Positions 31,701-44,202 of a stretch of DNA of 64,000 bases are shown here, piece by piece (positions within the stretch are counted from its first letter, which is position 1; each line of letters begins with the position of its first letter). The stretch comes from Sthenelais limicola (Eukaryota > Annelida > Polychaeta > Phyllodocida > Sigalionidae), in the NCBI GenBank assembly GCA_942159475.1, contig OW804102.1, positions 29,456,873 to 29,520,872 on the forward strand, in the 5' to 3' direction. Under the pieces are notes generated by a model. It searched no databases. It saw only the letters and a program-made list of their open reading frames with translations, and was not told where the DNA came from. The position numbers and the translations under genes are program-made.

Positions 31701-32403
31701 AATCCAACAACCTATTTCTTCAAATATAATTCTTATTAACTCATCATACTCAATTTAAAGCATGTATAGATTACTGTAATACATTATTGTCCACGCACTC
31801 TAGGAGTATTACGTTATTTATTGATTGATAGATATAACTTCATTGTTCCTTTCAGTGGATCCCTTCCAAACTCCCTTTATTGGGAACAAAATATTTTACA
31901 GAGATCTCTCTAGTTCACATCGTTTCTCATTTCTGAATATGCAGCAGTATCTTATTGATTATTATTTTTTTGTTCGATATTACTAGAATATTGCCTTTTC
32001 TATTGATTAATCATCATGCCTATTGCACAGCTACAGTTTATTATTAACCTTTCCTTTTGCACTTGAGACAATCCTTCAAGTTGTTTAAATACCGGCTTGC
32101 TTTCCTTTCCAGACTGCTTACGATATCACATCGGTGTATATTCCCAAACCAAGAGCAATATATAACCATTCCTGAAGTCTGGTTGCTGTGTAATCCCTCA
32201 TACTTCTAACCCAATGCTCAGGAGCCGTTGTCCCCAGTGGCTTATTAATTCACTCTCATATCTGAGACTGCCTTCTTAAAAGTCTGACGCTTGCGACGTC
32301 TGGTCATACGCCATGCGCGATAACCCAAAGGCCTCTTGGTAATTAATCGCTGGGGGGAAACAGAAGGTAGAGGTGTGATAGACCAAAGCTGGCAATCTCG
32401 CTC
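31701..32403. other. Non-coding, no feature seen
   Basis: Nothing recognised. Confidence 0.35.
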
Positions 32404-32700
32404 TTAAAGCTGCATTCTTGGATGTTACAATAAACAAAATATTGCCAAATTAACTAAAATTATGGCTTATAGGGCTGAATTCATCAATATTCTGCTCCTG
32501 TTTATATAAGAACTTGAAATTGTTTCGGCTGATAGAAATCGGCCGCTGGTGAGCGATAATATGTGATATCATCACAGTTTGGCATGCATAGGTTACCCTG
32601 CGTGTTAAACATTGGTCGTAACAACTCCTCATGGATTGAAGCTAATAGCACTCCTTCACATTCATCTTCTGTTTTTATATTTAAAAAACAATTTAAAACA
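32404..32700 (-). mobile_element. R4 family MITE-like element, diverged
   Basis: Begins TTAAAGCTGCATTCTTGG and contains GAATTCATCAATATTCTGCT and CGGCCGCTGGTGAGCGATAA, the most conserved R4 phrase. The right terminus is not clear. Confidence 0.6.
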
Positions 32701-33184
32701 AGATCTTTATATCTTAAGTGCCTGATGCTCTCCTGACGGTAAACTATAGAGACGGACCAGCAAGAATGCAAATTACTAGTTATTTCAGATTTCCCATTTA
32801 TGTCTTGAAATTATCTGGACACTTAAGAAGCACCACTGTTGGCAATTATTTAACGATGCATACAAATGGAAAGAAAACGTGCTTGAATTTCCATGACAAG
32901 CCCATGCTATGTTTTGTATGGGCCGCTTTAAAAGAGCTAACATCATTCAAGCCACTTGTTTTATAAGTAGACTAACAAATCTTTCAGCCAAAGTACGTGA
33001 CCACAATTAGATCGTCTGATGTCTCTTTGTTTCATGGGACACTCAGCAGAACTACAGGCTAGATATTCTCTCTGACTGAGCAGGTCTTTCTATAGCAAAT
33101 ACTTCTTTGGTGAGGACATCAGAAACTGTATAACTGTCTACTCGATCTGATCAGCACATTCTGATGGATTAGCCCTATAAAGAT
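32701..33184. other. Non-coding
   Basis: No feature recognised. Confidence 0.35.
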
Positions 33185-33424
33185 ACATATTGAGATATAT
33201 CTGAGTACATTAGGTGTTGCTGCGATAGTTTAAAAGATCTGTTTGGTTTTGTTAAACTGTAGTTTGAACTTTATTTATATCTTCAATTTAGTTTATTTGA
33301 GAGGATTGTTTTTTTCATTTTTTAGCAAAATTTTATTGGTCAAAGTTTCAAATCAGATGCGATAATTCTCATTTGCCAAGTAACTTGTTGAAGACGACTT
33401 GTACATATTCTCGTATTTTCACCC
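33185..33424 (+). mobile_element. R1 element, decayed and interrupted
   Basis: GAGATATATCTGAGTACATT, GTTTGGTTTTGTTAAACTGT and TTTGAGAGGATT match R1. About 80 bp (33309-33388) then interrupts, and the end resumes as TGAAGACGACTTGTACATAT. Confidence 0.5.
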
Positions 33425-35044
33425 CTTTACCATCGGTGGTGCATCCATTTGGCATACATTCCATATCATGTGCACTAATCAGTCACTATATCAATAGTTC
33501 GGATAATTAATGGTCCAGATATATAATGGCGTATAGTAGTATTAATTGGATTAGAAGCCAGACAACAGCCACAATTCTTGTTTTTCATCTTTGTCTTCTA
33601 GCCAATATAAGGAAAGCCAACTCTCTTGCAAAGCATTTTTGTTAGAGACATCACTGATGAGAATACTTCAGCTTAGATGGCTCCTGCGGAAACATCAACA
33701 GGACAGTGAACTCGATGTGTCTGTGTTCTTACTTGGGTACAGAAGCAGTAAGTAGTTGATGCACATGTTAAAGTGGCTTTTCTTATTAACATCAGTAGTC
33801 GTGAAATGGCTTGAAACCTTTTCAGTATGATCATAGAGGATCGGTACATATCTGATAGCAATATTTGAAGTACAGAGCACCAAACTCTTGTTTTCATTCA
33901 ATAATTCTTGAGAAGATTAATTAATGTAACCTTTTCCTGAGGTGGGGATGTGAAGCATATAAGTGAAATGTTTCGATATCTTATATTGAGACTAAGGCAA
34001 CGCACGAAGACACCCGGGTAGGGCTCACTTGCGTCTTTTCCTATTTATCTCAACCCTTAACTTAATGTACATGGCCTTTCAAATGAAATAAAAAAAAAAA
34101 TATATATTACTTAATGCTCATGAATTCCCTCACATAGGCCTACACTCATATGGTTAGGTCCTCCTTGACTGCTCTCTCTAAGTTTGTTTTGCTTCCTATT
34201 GATAATTGTAATGCTTTTAAACAGAATAATACATATTTGATCCCTTATGTACAATGATTAACGTTTTTGCCTAAAACGTTATTGTTAGGGACTGGCGAAA
34301 GGGGAAATTATTCACACAAAGAACAGTATGTAGTAATGCACCCACTTCCTAATATCAGTGAACCATTATGTAGACAATACACCCTGCAATAACTGTCTAA
34401 AAATATGCAGTCTGGAGTGTAATGGGAAAATGAATAAGTTACAGCTTCCTTTCTGGCTAATCAGGGTCCACTGAAACTGAAAATATCATGATTTACCTCA
34501 CATTTCGTTTCAATTCCTACTTTCCAACTTTTGTAATAATAACTTATTGGTCACAGCGCAAATGTTTCTGTGGTTGTATAACGCATGGTTAAAAGGCTAT
34601 ATCTGCCATGTTGCCTGTGTGCCTGTTATGTCTCACAATACTCAGTATACAGATCTATCACGCTCTCTCTCAAATAATCTCATTTATTTTTTAAAAGCAA
34701 CTCACCCAAACCACCAACTAAACATAGCTTGATACCTATAATAATTATTATTCGTGAGACAAATAAGGTATTGCAAGTCAGATTTATTCATTTGTGAAGT
34801 CGAGGAAGGAGGGTGATCATTTAAATAATTTGTATTTGTTGTCTTGCATTTTGTAAACCTTTGGTTAATATGAGTACAAGTGTCTTGTGTGTCTGAAACA
34901 GTTCAAAGCCACAGCAGATTCTGTTGATGGGTAGTAAAAAATTGGGATGGCGGGTGTTAAATTGATCTTGACACTTCTCCTCTTTGCAAATTGAATCAGA
35001 ATGGCCGCTTGTGGAGGGCTGTGAATGTTGGGTAATGTATGTCA
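33425..35044. other. Non-coding
   Basis: No gene or clear repeat. An A/T run follows ATGAAATAAAAAAAAAAATA near 34084. Confidence 0.35.
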
Positions 35045-35450
35045 TCGATATATATCAACTAGCAAAGTGCCCGTCCTCTGGCCTGTCCCCCTCTCTCCCC
35101 ACACTTGCCCTCCTCCTTCTTTTCAATCCCCCTCTTCTGTGTCTCTAATACCTGTTTTTCTCTCCCAACCCCATCTCCGATTCTCCCCTCTCTCCCTCCC
35201 CTCTTCTTCATGCTCCCCCTCCTCGCTTTCTCTATCTCCCCTCTCTCCCTACCCCTACATCCTCTCCCTCCCCTGTTTTCCCTCCCCTCTTCTTTCCCTC
35301 CCCCTCTCCGTCTCCTATTCCCCCACTCTCTCTATTTTCTATACTCTCCCCCTCCTACACCTTCTCCCTCCCCTCCCCCTCTCCAATACCCCCACCCTCT
35401 CCCTCCCCTCTTCTTCACTCTTCCACTCCTCTGCATATTGCCATTTCCCC
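35045..35450 (+). repeat. R6 repeat start with 370-bp CT-rich tract
   Basis: Opens with ACTAGCAAAGTGCCCGTCCT and then runs almost entirely in C and T. The same opening occurs at 46290, followed by a shorter CT stretch. The overlapping open frames here (35025-35459, 35105-35455) are artefacts of the composition. Confidence 0.65.
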
Positions 35451-36589
35451 TGTAAATGACGCAGTATCTCACAGGGGCTTTTCCAGGCTATAAATAGTGT
35501 GGGAAATTTAAAAAGGCTTCAAAATCACATTTTCACCCCTGATACCTTCACAAACCACGTATAATGTCCTCCAGACAGGGTCGATGGACCTGTAGAGACC
35601 AGAAAAAACAGATGGGGAGATCACAGATTCCCAGACTGTCTGACAAAAAACCCTTTGTGAGCTTTATATATTAGATGTAGCACTAGATGGCCTCCTCGAC
35701 TTATTACTGCTAAGGTGTCATCAATACAGTAAACCCTCAATTAAGGGTCTCCTGGCCAATTCAGAGACTTCATCATTGCAAAGAGGTAATCCCAATATAA
35801 TTGTTATATATTTGTACTATCACGAACCCTCTCAAACACTGCCACCCACACAATATGGACTCTTAAGCCCAGTGATAAGGGTGTTGTAGTAGCCTACGTA
35901 TTGCACTTGCCCAAGGCAGAGGAAGTTCGGATTTTGTGTGCGTGTTTTGGCACAGGGATGATACAAAATCGTACGGGAATATGGAATAAACATATCTATC
36001 ATTTAATGTGTGTATTCCTACACCTGTAGGAGGGAAACAACCTTCCTACCATTTCTCTTCCTACGTGCCATTTCTTGAACTGTACAAAGTGTAATTGGAC
36101 GTTATCAAATGACACTGTATGTAATTTTGAATATATAATGTATGGGAAAACACCATATATGATATTTTTCTCACCTCCTACAAGACAGATTTGTTACTAA
36201 TGATGTTATCAGAAAAATATGTAATGTAAAACAATGATATCTCGTTACTCAAGATTATGAATCTGGTTACAGGACAGAAATACCTTAACACTTAGCAAAA
36301 CACCGAATATCCCTTCAAAAGAATAGGCAGACTAGGAAAACCTGTGTCCGCATAGAAAGTTGTGAATTTATTAGATATCATTCTTTATCCCCTTTTCCGG
36401 AGGTTGCATTTATTATTGCTATGTATCTGTACAACTGGAAATAAAGTTATTGTATACACACAATTACATTTTAATTAAATCTCTTTCCCTGTAGTCAAGG
36501 ACCACACAGGAAGACTGATATATGGCTCCTGTGTATACGTCCCCATTAGGCACAAATGAAGAATACGTTGAATTTAAATTTGATTTTAA
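35451..36589. other. Non-coding; R2-like fragment near 36005-36080
   Basis: A short stretch with ATTCCTACACCTGTAGGAGG resembles R2 interior. Otherwise nothing recognised. Confidence 0.35.
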
Positions 36590-36713
36590 ATACCCCGCTA
36601 CGGTTAAACTATACACACAATTCATTTGTCTTCCTACCCACTGAAATAAGGGGAAAAGTGTAGGAATTGTCAGAGACGATTGTCCTTTCCTTAGCTTATA
36701 CAATAGGCTCCTG
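36590..36713 (-). mobile_element. R2 family element, partial
   Basis: Carries the interior phrase AAGTGTAGGAATTGTC and the end CTTTCCTTAGCTTATACAAT, then AGGCTCCT. The left end is unclear. Confidence 0.55.
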
Positions 36714-36737
36714 ATCCACCGCTTTGACAGTTCCATT

Positions 36738-37147
36738 TGTGATCCGTTTTAGGAAAATGAGTCATAAGTCACAAAATAACGATTTTGAGATATCACCATA
36801 TTTGAAAAGAGGAGATCAAAGGGATTCCAATGACAGTAAACAATGGGACACTTAATATGTATTTCTATATTTTAGCTTTGATATTTTTATTTTTGAAGAA
36901 AAAGAAGTTTGCAATGTTTCTGGCTGGGTAAACCAGTAAAGTAACTAAATATACTCGATACGAAGGCCTTCAAAACGCAATGATATATTTAATACAATGT
37001 CCTGAAATTTGTTACATGGATTTATATGACTATAGGTGCTACACCCTATAAAAATCAGAACATTTCAGTAAAGAGATCTTGTGGATAAATCACTTCAAAA
37101 ACATCAATTTTGCGACTTATGACTCATTTTCCTGAAACACATCACAT
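36738..37147 (+). mobile_element. R3 family MITE-like element, full length
   Basis: About 410 bp, from GATCCGTTTTAGGAAAATGA (with GTCATAAGTCAC) to GCGACTTATGACTCATTTTC and CTGAAACACATCACA. The ends are inverted repeats. The interior has GATATATTTAATACAATGTC and CCTGAAATTTG, shared with 53034-53402. Confidence 0.78.
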
Positions 37148-38100
37148 TTGTCATATCAGACTTTGTGCGGTAGGCTTCTGTGTTTAGAACAAACTCTGAT
37201 GAATGTTTCTCTAGAGGATACTGCTTGATAGGCCCGATGAGCTGACCAACAGCCAGGACAATATTCTATCAGTTTGGGTTATTTGTTTTGACCTTTCAGG
37301 TCATTGAAGTATGTTTACTCTAAAGATATGCATTACAATGGATTGGGAGGCTGTCTATTCACCCAGACATGTTCACTAATGAATTAGTCAGGACAGTCAG
37401 TACATTGAAGCTGGATTCTCGGCTATTACCAGAAAAGAAACTTTTCATTTACACATCATAAAGACTTATAGGGCTCATCAATATTTATAATGGAGATTTA
37501 TGAAACCCGGAAACAACTAGAAACATTTTTATTATGTTTGTGACCGATGTTAATCCAGACTGCAAAAAACAAAATCAAAATCAAAATGTCAAAACAATCA
37601 GGATGGATTTCACAAGCAGGGAAATAATTAAAATCGGTTTCGCCACTTTGTGACTGGGGTGTTCATTGTCTCTCACCAATCAGCCTAGAAAGAATGTTTT
37701 TTTTTCATCTTTTTTCTGAAAATCACCTATTTTTTTAGGATAGTTCGAAAACCGAAAGTTCACGTAAAGAGAACTGGAACATCAAGTAGGAAGTCTGCAG
37801 GGAAATTGCAAAAGGTTCATGTGAACTGATGATCTGGGTTTTTAAAATCCAAGTTCAGGTTATATGGTCCAGTTTAGAATTGTTGATTGCTGTTCTATAT
37901 TCCTCTTATTACTTTAAGTTTTATTCAGGTATGCGATGTCCCAACAATCACACCCTGAGGACAGTTTTTCTTTATGACTTTATCTTATTCATATCGTTGT
38001 TGGATTTTCCATCGAAGTGTGGTCCTAAGTAAGTCATGTAGAGAAATATTAATTTTAATGATGGTAATGAAGATGATTATGATTGATATCAGATCCTTAT
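37148..38100. other. Non-coding
   Basis: No feature recognised. Confidence 0.35.
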
Positions 38101-38328
38101 ATGGGTGAATTTGTCAGAAAATGTACAATTTTCCTACACAAATCGTCTCAAGTAACAAACATTTAAGAGAAAAATGAGGTTCAAAATACGGTTCAACATA
38201 ACTAAACAGATTACAACCGAATATACTCAGATATAACTGGTATCCACCATTTTTCAGTCTAATCTAGTAGAGTTTACTTAGTGTGTAGATTTGCGGATTG
38301 TACATTTTGTGAAGATCTGATCCACATA
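38101..38328 (-). mobile_element. R1 family MITE-like element, reverse orientation
   Basis: 228 bp with GGGTGAATTTGTCAGAAAAT and TACATTTTGTGAAGATCTGA ends and reversed interior (GGTTCAACATAACTAAACAG). Confidence 0.78.
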
Positions 38329-38499
38329 CTAACTATGATATAATTTCTAAAATATGTGGGTGAGGGAATGTTGGATACACTGCTATGTTTTTTTTTCTAT
38401 TCACCACTACAAATTACTTTGCACAGTTTTTATAACTTTCCATTGTGAATGGCACAAGATAATTTTTAGATAACCTCGCTCCCCACCCAACAGGACTGG
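38329..38499. other. Non-coding spacer
   Basis: Unassigned. Confidence 0.3.
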
Positions 38500-38782
38500 A
38501 TTCATCAATTTTCTGCAACTGTTATAAGTGTATACAGGAATTTCAAGTGGGAAAAGGCGAGAGAAAACGGCCGCCGGTGAGCGATAATAAGGGAAGTCAT
38601 CATAGAAAGGGATTCAGGCTGGTCATCCAAAATACAAATGCGGACGCTTTAGAAGCCCTGTAGGGAAACAACTTTACAACATCCTCCAAAATATTGGTAG
38701 ATGAATTTGAAAAGAATGGAACAAAAAGTAGAAAATATTGACCTTTTTACCGACGTTAGCTGAGAGTACAGCTTTCAGTAAC
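38500..38782 (-). mobile_element. R4 family MITE-like element
   Basis: Contains GGATTCATCAATTTTCTGCA, CGGCCGCCGGTGAGCGATAA, and the end TTTTACCGACGTTAGCTGAG/AGTACAGCTTT, in reverse orientation relative to 55058-55418. Confidence 0.68.
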
Positions 38783-40677
38783 TTATACTATCCCAGCTTT
38801 GGATATTATTCTGAACAAGTTAAGAAGAGTAGCATTTGTCTTGACATTGATTCCTACCAATCCCATTCAACGACCTTGACTGTCGGTATCTCAGGAACCA
38901 AAGATTAAGCCTATATTTCTATATCGTGTTATATCTAACAGCAACAGTACCATGAGTTAAGAAGTTATTTTATGGGTATTATTTGACATTCAAAGCTAAA
39001 CCCCGCACCTAAGTACTGTTGACCGGTCTTCTGCCTTCACATCAATCATCAACATCCCTCTTTATACACAGTATTTTAGAGCATTCACTGTTGCCAATTT
39101 GTGTAGAAATGAACCTTGGTTGCCTGGTTTTCCCTTAGAAGATGGTCAAAATTGAATCTCGTCATCCATGAAATTGGTCAGGAGTTGGCAACCTCTCTCC
39201 ATATATCTACTATATAAATGTGTCATACTTCAAATAGTTGCCCTTCGTAAGACCTTGTCCAATCTGGCTGTGTATGATCGTGGCCCAGTGCTTGCTTATG
39301 TTTGAGTCTCTTCAGGGTCTAGCTGTAGGTTTAATTTAGCCATGTGATGTCTGTCTCTATATATGTAAACTGCCCTAGTCCACTAAGCCAATTCTCTCGC
39401 AATTTTGCGCCGCAGAGTAACCTTTTCCACAAAGTTCTGTGAGGTTTGCATGGGAATCGGCTCAGTCGACTAGGCCCTTAATCCTGATAGTTTGGACAAG
39501 ACAATGGCATGGAACCAATGCATTATATATATCTATATGACTTTAATCACTGACTTGAATTTTCTGGCTGTAACTATAACTTAGGCAGAGAATATTGGGA
39601 TTAATGATTTATGATTAAAGGTATCAATGCTTTATTGTTCAGCTTCGCCTGAGGTTTATACACCAAACACTATACCAGCAGCCCCTCAATGTCGGTCATT
39701 AATCCTTATAATTATATTGATTAACAAGAACTATGGGTTTTGAATACGGATACCACACCCCTACCCTACCCTTATACACACTTGAATCACCTACTGCACG
39801 AAACAATGCAGAATGCCAGCTGATTGCGCAGTTTCAAGTTTTTGAAAAAAATAAAAAGTCATAAGAAGTCATAAGAGATAGATCAGAGTACAGTGAATAG
39901 GTATATATATGTTTCAGATCAACTACCAAGGACGACAATGCACGAGGAAGGCATTAGTGTCGGTTGATTACCAGCACAAGAACATTTCTGACGCAAGCAA
40001 TACAAGTTCTCAGTTGCGAGTGAAGGTGTGGCCTTGATGGTAGCGGTCATTTACCGTCACCCCATGAACCCATATAACCCACGAGGGGAGTTATATTTAG
40101 TTATATCACCCTGATAACATGCAGGAGGGTGACATTTGCATGTCAGGTTCTCTTTATATACAGAAAATATGACTGGGACCAGAAAGGCTGATGAAGGGAA
40201 GCCCTATCAGCCAGGGTCACAGTATGATTTGGAAACCTTTAGCACAAGGGCTATAAGGCAGTGACTAAAGAGATTTATAACCTCCATTTCGGGTCTGCTG
40301 GTGCACTATTCGTGTATAATAACTGATCTGATGTATGTTTTCATTCATCATGTAGGAGGGTCACATTCACATGTCATAGAACTGATGTATTATAGGTACA
40401 TTATATTATAATACATGCTATAATATTGTACTAAAGTAGAGAAAATGAGCGGGTGATGAGGCATCATGATATGTTGTATGATATTCCTCCTGCTTATTTC
40501 TTTCCCTCACTATCTATAATTGAAGACTCAGGATATCATGAAAGCAAAATCGTGTTTCTTAGGTAGGTCCTCGTGGTGGAAGTGAAGCAATCAGAACTTT
40601 AAGCCAACTACCTAGCCCCATATATATGGGAAATGTTGACTGCTGAGTGGTTTTAGATCCATACAAATGATATAATA
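38783..40677. other. Non-coding
   Basis: No gene or recognised repeat across about 1.9 kb. Confidence 0.35.
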
Positions 40678-41090
40678 TGTGGTGCCGGCGTAAGTCAGGC
40701 TGGTTCTGACTCTGTCCGGTACCATGTTCCGGGGTTTCCGGATGCTCTCCCGTTAGGCTCCGGACGAGAGGCCAGGGGCTGTAGTTCTAATATGTTCCGA
40801 CAGAGTTCGTAATTACTTATTGATATGCATTTATAACTTATTTTTATGATTTGCTCTTATGCTGTTCTGTATGTCCTTATAAACACCTTTTACTATTGAG
40901 ATGCTTGTCATTCATATATCTTACTGCCACAAGTTGTAAGGGTTGGCATAGGCTCTCCGAGCTCCAACCGCGGCAGGTGTGTTTGGTATAATAAAGGACT
41001 TGGCTGGCGAGGACCGTTAGAACCTGGTTGTGTTGTTATTTGCACTAGTTCCATAGCCACTAGGGTACGGGGAAATAACGAGACACTACA
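40678..41090. mobile_element. Solo LTR, 413 bp
   Basis: Begins TGTGGTGCC and ends GAGACACTACA, so the termini are TG...CA and inverted (TGTGGTG/CACTACA, one mismatch). It is flanked by AATA at 40674-40677 and again at 41091-41094, a 4-bp target duplication. An AATAAA lies at 40990-40995. It is more GC-rich than its surroundings. With no internal region present it fits a solo LTR of a Gypsy-like element left by recombination. Orientation is probably plus, from the AATAAA. The 68-codon minus frame inside it is spurious. Confidence 0.7.
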
Positions 41091-41203
41091 AATATATATT
41101 ATATTCACCAGCATGATAAATTAATGGTGTTTGATAACACGAGCGTTGTCTATGGCGTCCTAATCATATGATATAAGTGTTTATATGTGTCTCTTGACTT
41201 GCT

Positions 41204-41500
41204 GAATAGTATAATATATGAATAATAGATCCAACGGCCTGAACCACATAAACATGGGGTTTTATTTCACCATAAACAGATACAATAGAAAAGAAAAACA
41301 ATTATGACGTGCGTGCGGGTCAAGAGATGGGCGTGGACTGGAGATTTGTATTGGGAATGGAAGGGGTGTGGATTATGACGTAGCGTCAACACAGCAGGGG
41401 GGCGTGGTTACCGCATCAGTCACCAAGGTCCTGGCCAATATATATACGGTGACGGGTCACCTGCTCTTATTTCCGATTTGTAATACAGTTACATAAAATG
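41204..41500. other. GC-richer promoter-like segment, unassigned
   Basis: Contains two ATGACGT half-CRE sites (about 41305 and 41377), GGGCGTGG twice, TGGCCAAT followed by ATATATA, and CTGCTCTTATTTCC. The composition resembles a retroelement terminal repeat, but no boundaries or partner copy were found. Confidence 0.3.
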
Positions 41501-41651
41501 TAGAAAAAGGTGCTCTTTCTTTGTGAACATAGGTCTTCCAAGAGTGCCTTGTTATGGTATTTATTGTATGATTCCAGTTAGACATCGAGATTTAAACATC
41601 GAGATCTGTTCTTGTTTTTACAAATTTTAAACTTATTAAATTAGTTATTAT

Positions 41652-41775
41652 GTGATTAATTTCTCGAGATTTTGTGTCTGAGGCATTTGCTTGAAAATAA
41701 ACCCCAAGGCCCGAAGGGCCGAGGGGTTTATTTTCAAGCAAAAGCCGAAGACACAAAATCGAGGGAATTAATCAC
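41652..41775. mobile_element. Foldback element, 124 bp
   Basis: GTGATTAATTTCTCGAGATT and the following TTTGTGTCTGAGGC, TTGCTTGAAAATAAACCCC are mirrored on the right by GGGGTTTATTTTCAAGCAA and so on to AATTAATCAC. The centre is AAGGCCCGAAGGGCCGAG. Arms of about 55 bp with few mismatches make a nearly loopless hairpin. Confidence 0.8.
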
Positions 41776-42140
41776 TTTAATAGCCGATTTTTGGATTCAA
41801 TAACACTGTTTAAACACATATTAACAAATATTAGGCTCAAAAAAAGGTTTTAGATGTACTTACAACATGAAGAACTCCAATAATTTAACTCCTTAACTCC
41901 AATACATAGGTTACTATTTTACATCTGACATGGAAAGGACCGAGTCAAATGCAGCCTTTATAACATCCAAATCAGGATGTTTTACACATTTTAACCCATC
42001 ACATTCTAATATTTAGATTATTTTACCTATTTCTAACCAATATCACATATGTACACGTAATCATAACTTCAGAATGTCGGTTACGTCAGCCGCATTCTCC
42101 GTTCCAGAAACAAACGAAGCTTCCACTTTTTGCAGGCAAC

Positions 42141-42313
42141 CAAGCATCAGACTTCCGGTTTATGAATGCCGTGTCCGTGTGTCTAGGGACTTAAAAAAGA
42201 AATAAATAAAAGATTTGAATCGGTAGAAATGTTTTAAATGTTGTTTTAAGCCGATAGCGAAGTTTTCCTCTATGGAAATCAAGTAATAAATGCATGGCGA
42301 CTTCAGAAACCAT
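42141..42313 (+). repeat. Duplicated segment, copy 1
   Basis: About 173 bp, from AAGCATCAGACTTCCGG to GGCGACTTCAGAAACCAT, repeated with about 90% similarity at 42481-42656. It contains the invariant GTGTCTAGGGACTTAAAAAA block. Frames on both strands are short and unrecognised. Confidence 0.8.
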
Positions 42314-42480
42314 GTGTTTACTCGCCGCAAGTTTGCACCGCTTTAGTCGGAATCTATATGATAATGCGACGGCTGGCCGAATGAAGCTCCAGCTACAACA
42401 GCCAATCAGAGGTGCGTATTCACTTATGTTTACGTTCAGCCAGCCGCCGTGTATTCGCAAGGATCCGCTTCTTGCCATCC

Positions 42481-42656
42481 AAAGCATCAGAGACTTCCGG
42501 TTTTCCAATGCCGTGTTGCGTGTGTCTAGGGACTTAAAAAAGAAATAAATAAAAGATTTGAATCGGTAGAAATGTTTTAAATGTTGTTTTAGCCCGATAG
42601 TGAAGATTTAGTCTACGGAAATCAAGTATTCAATGAATGGCGATTTCAGAAGCCAT
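42481..42656 (+). repeat. Duplicated segment, copy 2
   Basis: Second copy, spaced 340 bp from the first, with the longest identical stretch running from the TCTAGGGACTTAAAAAAGAA block through AATGTTGTTTTA. The pair could be two units of a larger tandem array or an inserted element's repeats. Confidence 0.8.
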
Positions 42657-43214
42657 ACATGCCTGCCAAGGTAAACCGGAAAAGATGTGGAACTTTCGGC
42701 ATAGCCACTCATGTGCACCGTGCACTTGGCGTTGCATTGTGTACGGTAGTCTATATAGCGCACGGAGGATTTCATTCGAAAGTGAACCACACGTCAACAA
42801 ACTGAGGCTTGCACGATGTCCGGCACGATGTCTACTGTGGTGGAATTGACAAATGGATTATTCCCTATTTCGTTGCTTACCACCATTCAGCAAGCAGATC
42901 ATGCTAAGTACAAGGATATTTAGAACATTATCGGTGATTTTGGAGATATTGTGTAGAGTTTTACATAGCCTGGGCTTGTTTCGTCTGATTGTCACTGACA
43001 GTGACACTGGGAGTCAGCCATTGCTTGCACGATGTCTACTGTCGTCACCTTATGGCGAACCCTATGCCCTAAAAACTTAAAAATGGCTAATATTTCCATC
43101 GGAAACCGTGGAGGAATGACTTTAATGTGACCAGGACTTTATACACGTTCAAAAATGAACGCGGAATCGATGACAAAGAACTAGTTGATGAGGTAAGTGA
43201 TTGAGCGGAAACGC
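42657..43214. other. Non-coding, GC-richer; short direct repeats
   Basis: GCACGATGTC with CTACTGT recurs at about 42823 and 43027. No gene recognised. Confidence 0.35.
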
Positions 43215-43305
43215 CGACTGGGGTTTATTTTAACTACATCCGAAAAATAATTCTACATCCGAAAAATAAACCCCTGAATCCGAAAAATAAACTACTACAT
43301 CCGTT
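43215..43305 (+). repeat. CCGAAAAATAA direct repeat cluster
   Basis: CATCCGAAAAATAA occurs twice and AATCCGAAAAATAA once within 65 bp, beside GGGGTTTATTTT in inverted orientation. The GAAAATAAACCCC/GGGGTTTATTTTC words also form part of the foldback at 41652-41775. Confidence 0.6.
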
Positions 43306-44032
43306 TTCCGGTTTGACGACTTCCTGTCCAAACAGTAATTTATAAGTATCCAGAACCCCAGCAGAATCTAAAGATCTGCTATTAATAAGTATTAAAGCTC
43401 CATAATACACACTAACCACAACAGGAAACCTGTTTCAAAACTACCTCCAAACATGCCCATTATAATCACCTTGTCACCTTGTCTTTTCTCATTCTACTTC
43501 TCAATTCCACATCTAGCAACTTAAAAGTTACTCTTAATTACAATATAAACTCTTTTCATATCGCTATTTATAACGCATATTTTGCAAGCAATAGTTGAAT
43601 ACTCTATCTGAATTCACAACCACAATCATAATTGTGTTTTATGGCGTCAGAGAGGGGAGTTCATTTAGAAATTAAAAGATATCCGTTCAAAAAGAATGCA
43701 ATAGCTTACTTCATTGTAAAGAATATTATTTTATCCAGCCGAATACTTTGTTCTGGAAAGTTGAATGCTGTTTAATGTTAGTTTTTGCTTCAATTATCCT
43801 GGATGCTAGTTAAAGTAGTTGAATGACAGTCAACACCATGTTTCATGAAACAATTGTTAAGCAAGTAATTATCAAAGTAAGTGATTAGTATTCAGCACGT
43901 GATATAAAGGGCTGTCTTTGTAACTATCCATGAATTAACCATCAGTGACAGAACTTGTTAACTTAATATTCACTGATGTAGTTTTCATCGTAGTGTATGC
44001 AGACAATAGACCTTCTGGGTGTAGTATGACCA
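43306..44032. other. Non-coding
   Basis: No feature recognised. Confidence 0.35.
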
Positions 44033-44202
44033 TAAAGTGCCTTTCTGTCTCTTTTTCTCTGTCTCTCTTTCCCTTCTTCTCTATCTCTATATCCTGGGTA
44101 AGATCATAAACTGCCTCCCTCTCAGCTCTCCCGCCCTTGATATAACCATATCAAATGTGTTGATGAGGGCGTCAAGCAACCAATCTCACTCACTCACCTT
44201 CT
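44033..44202 (+). repeat. SINE-like dispersed repeat with ACTC tail
   Basis: CTTTCTGTCTCTTTTTCTCT, ATCATAAACTGCCTCCCTCT, GTGTTGATGAGGGCGTCAAG and a CTCACTCACTCAC tail. The GGGCG(T/C)MAAGCAAC block followed by a short tandem tail is the pattern of a SINE/LINE 3' end. A complete head is not identifiable. Confidence 0.6.

Noticed and set aside
35025..35459. 144- and 116-codon frames rich in Ser, Pro and Leu
   Set aside because: They are products of a CT-rich tract that is open in more than one frame.
40190..40220. Hammerhead motif (CTGATGAAGGGAAGCCCT)
   Set aside because: The CUGAUGA box and a stem are present but no GAAAC follows, so the core is not there even in degenerate form.
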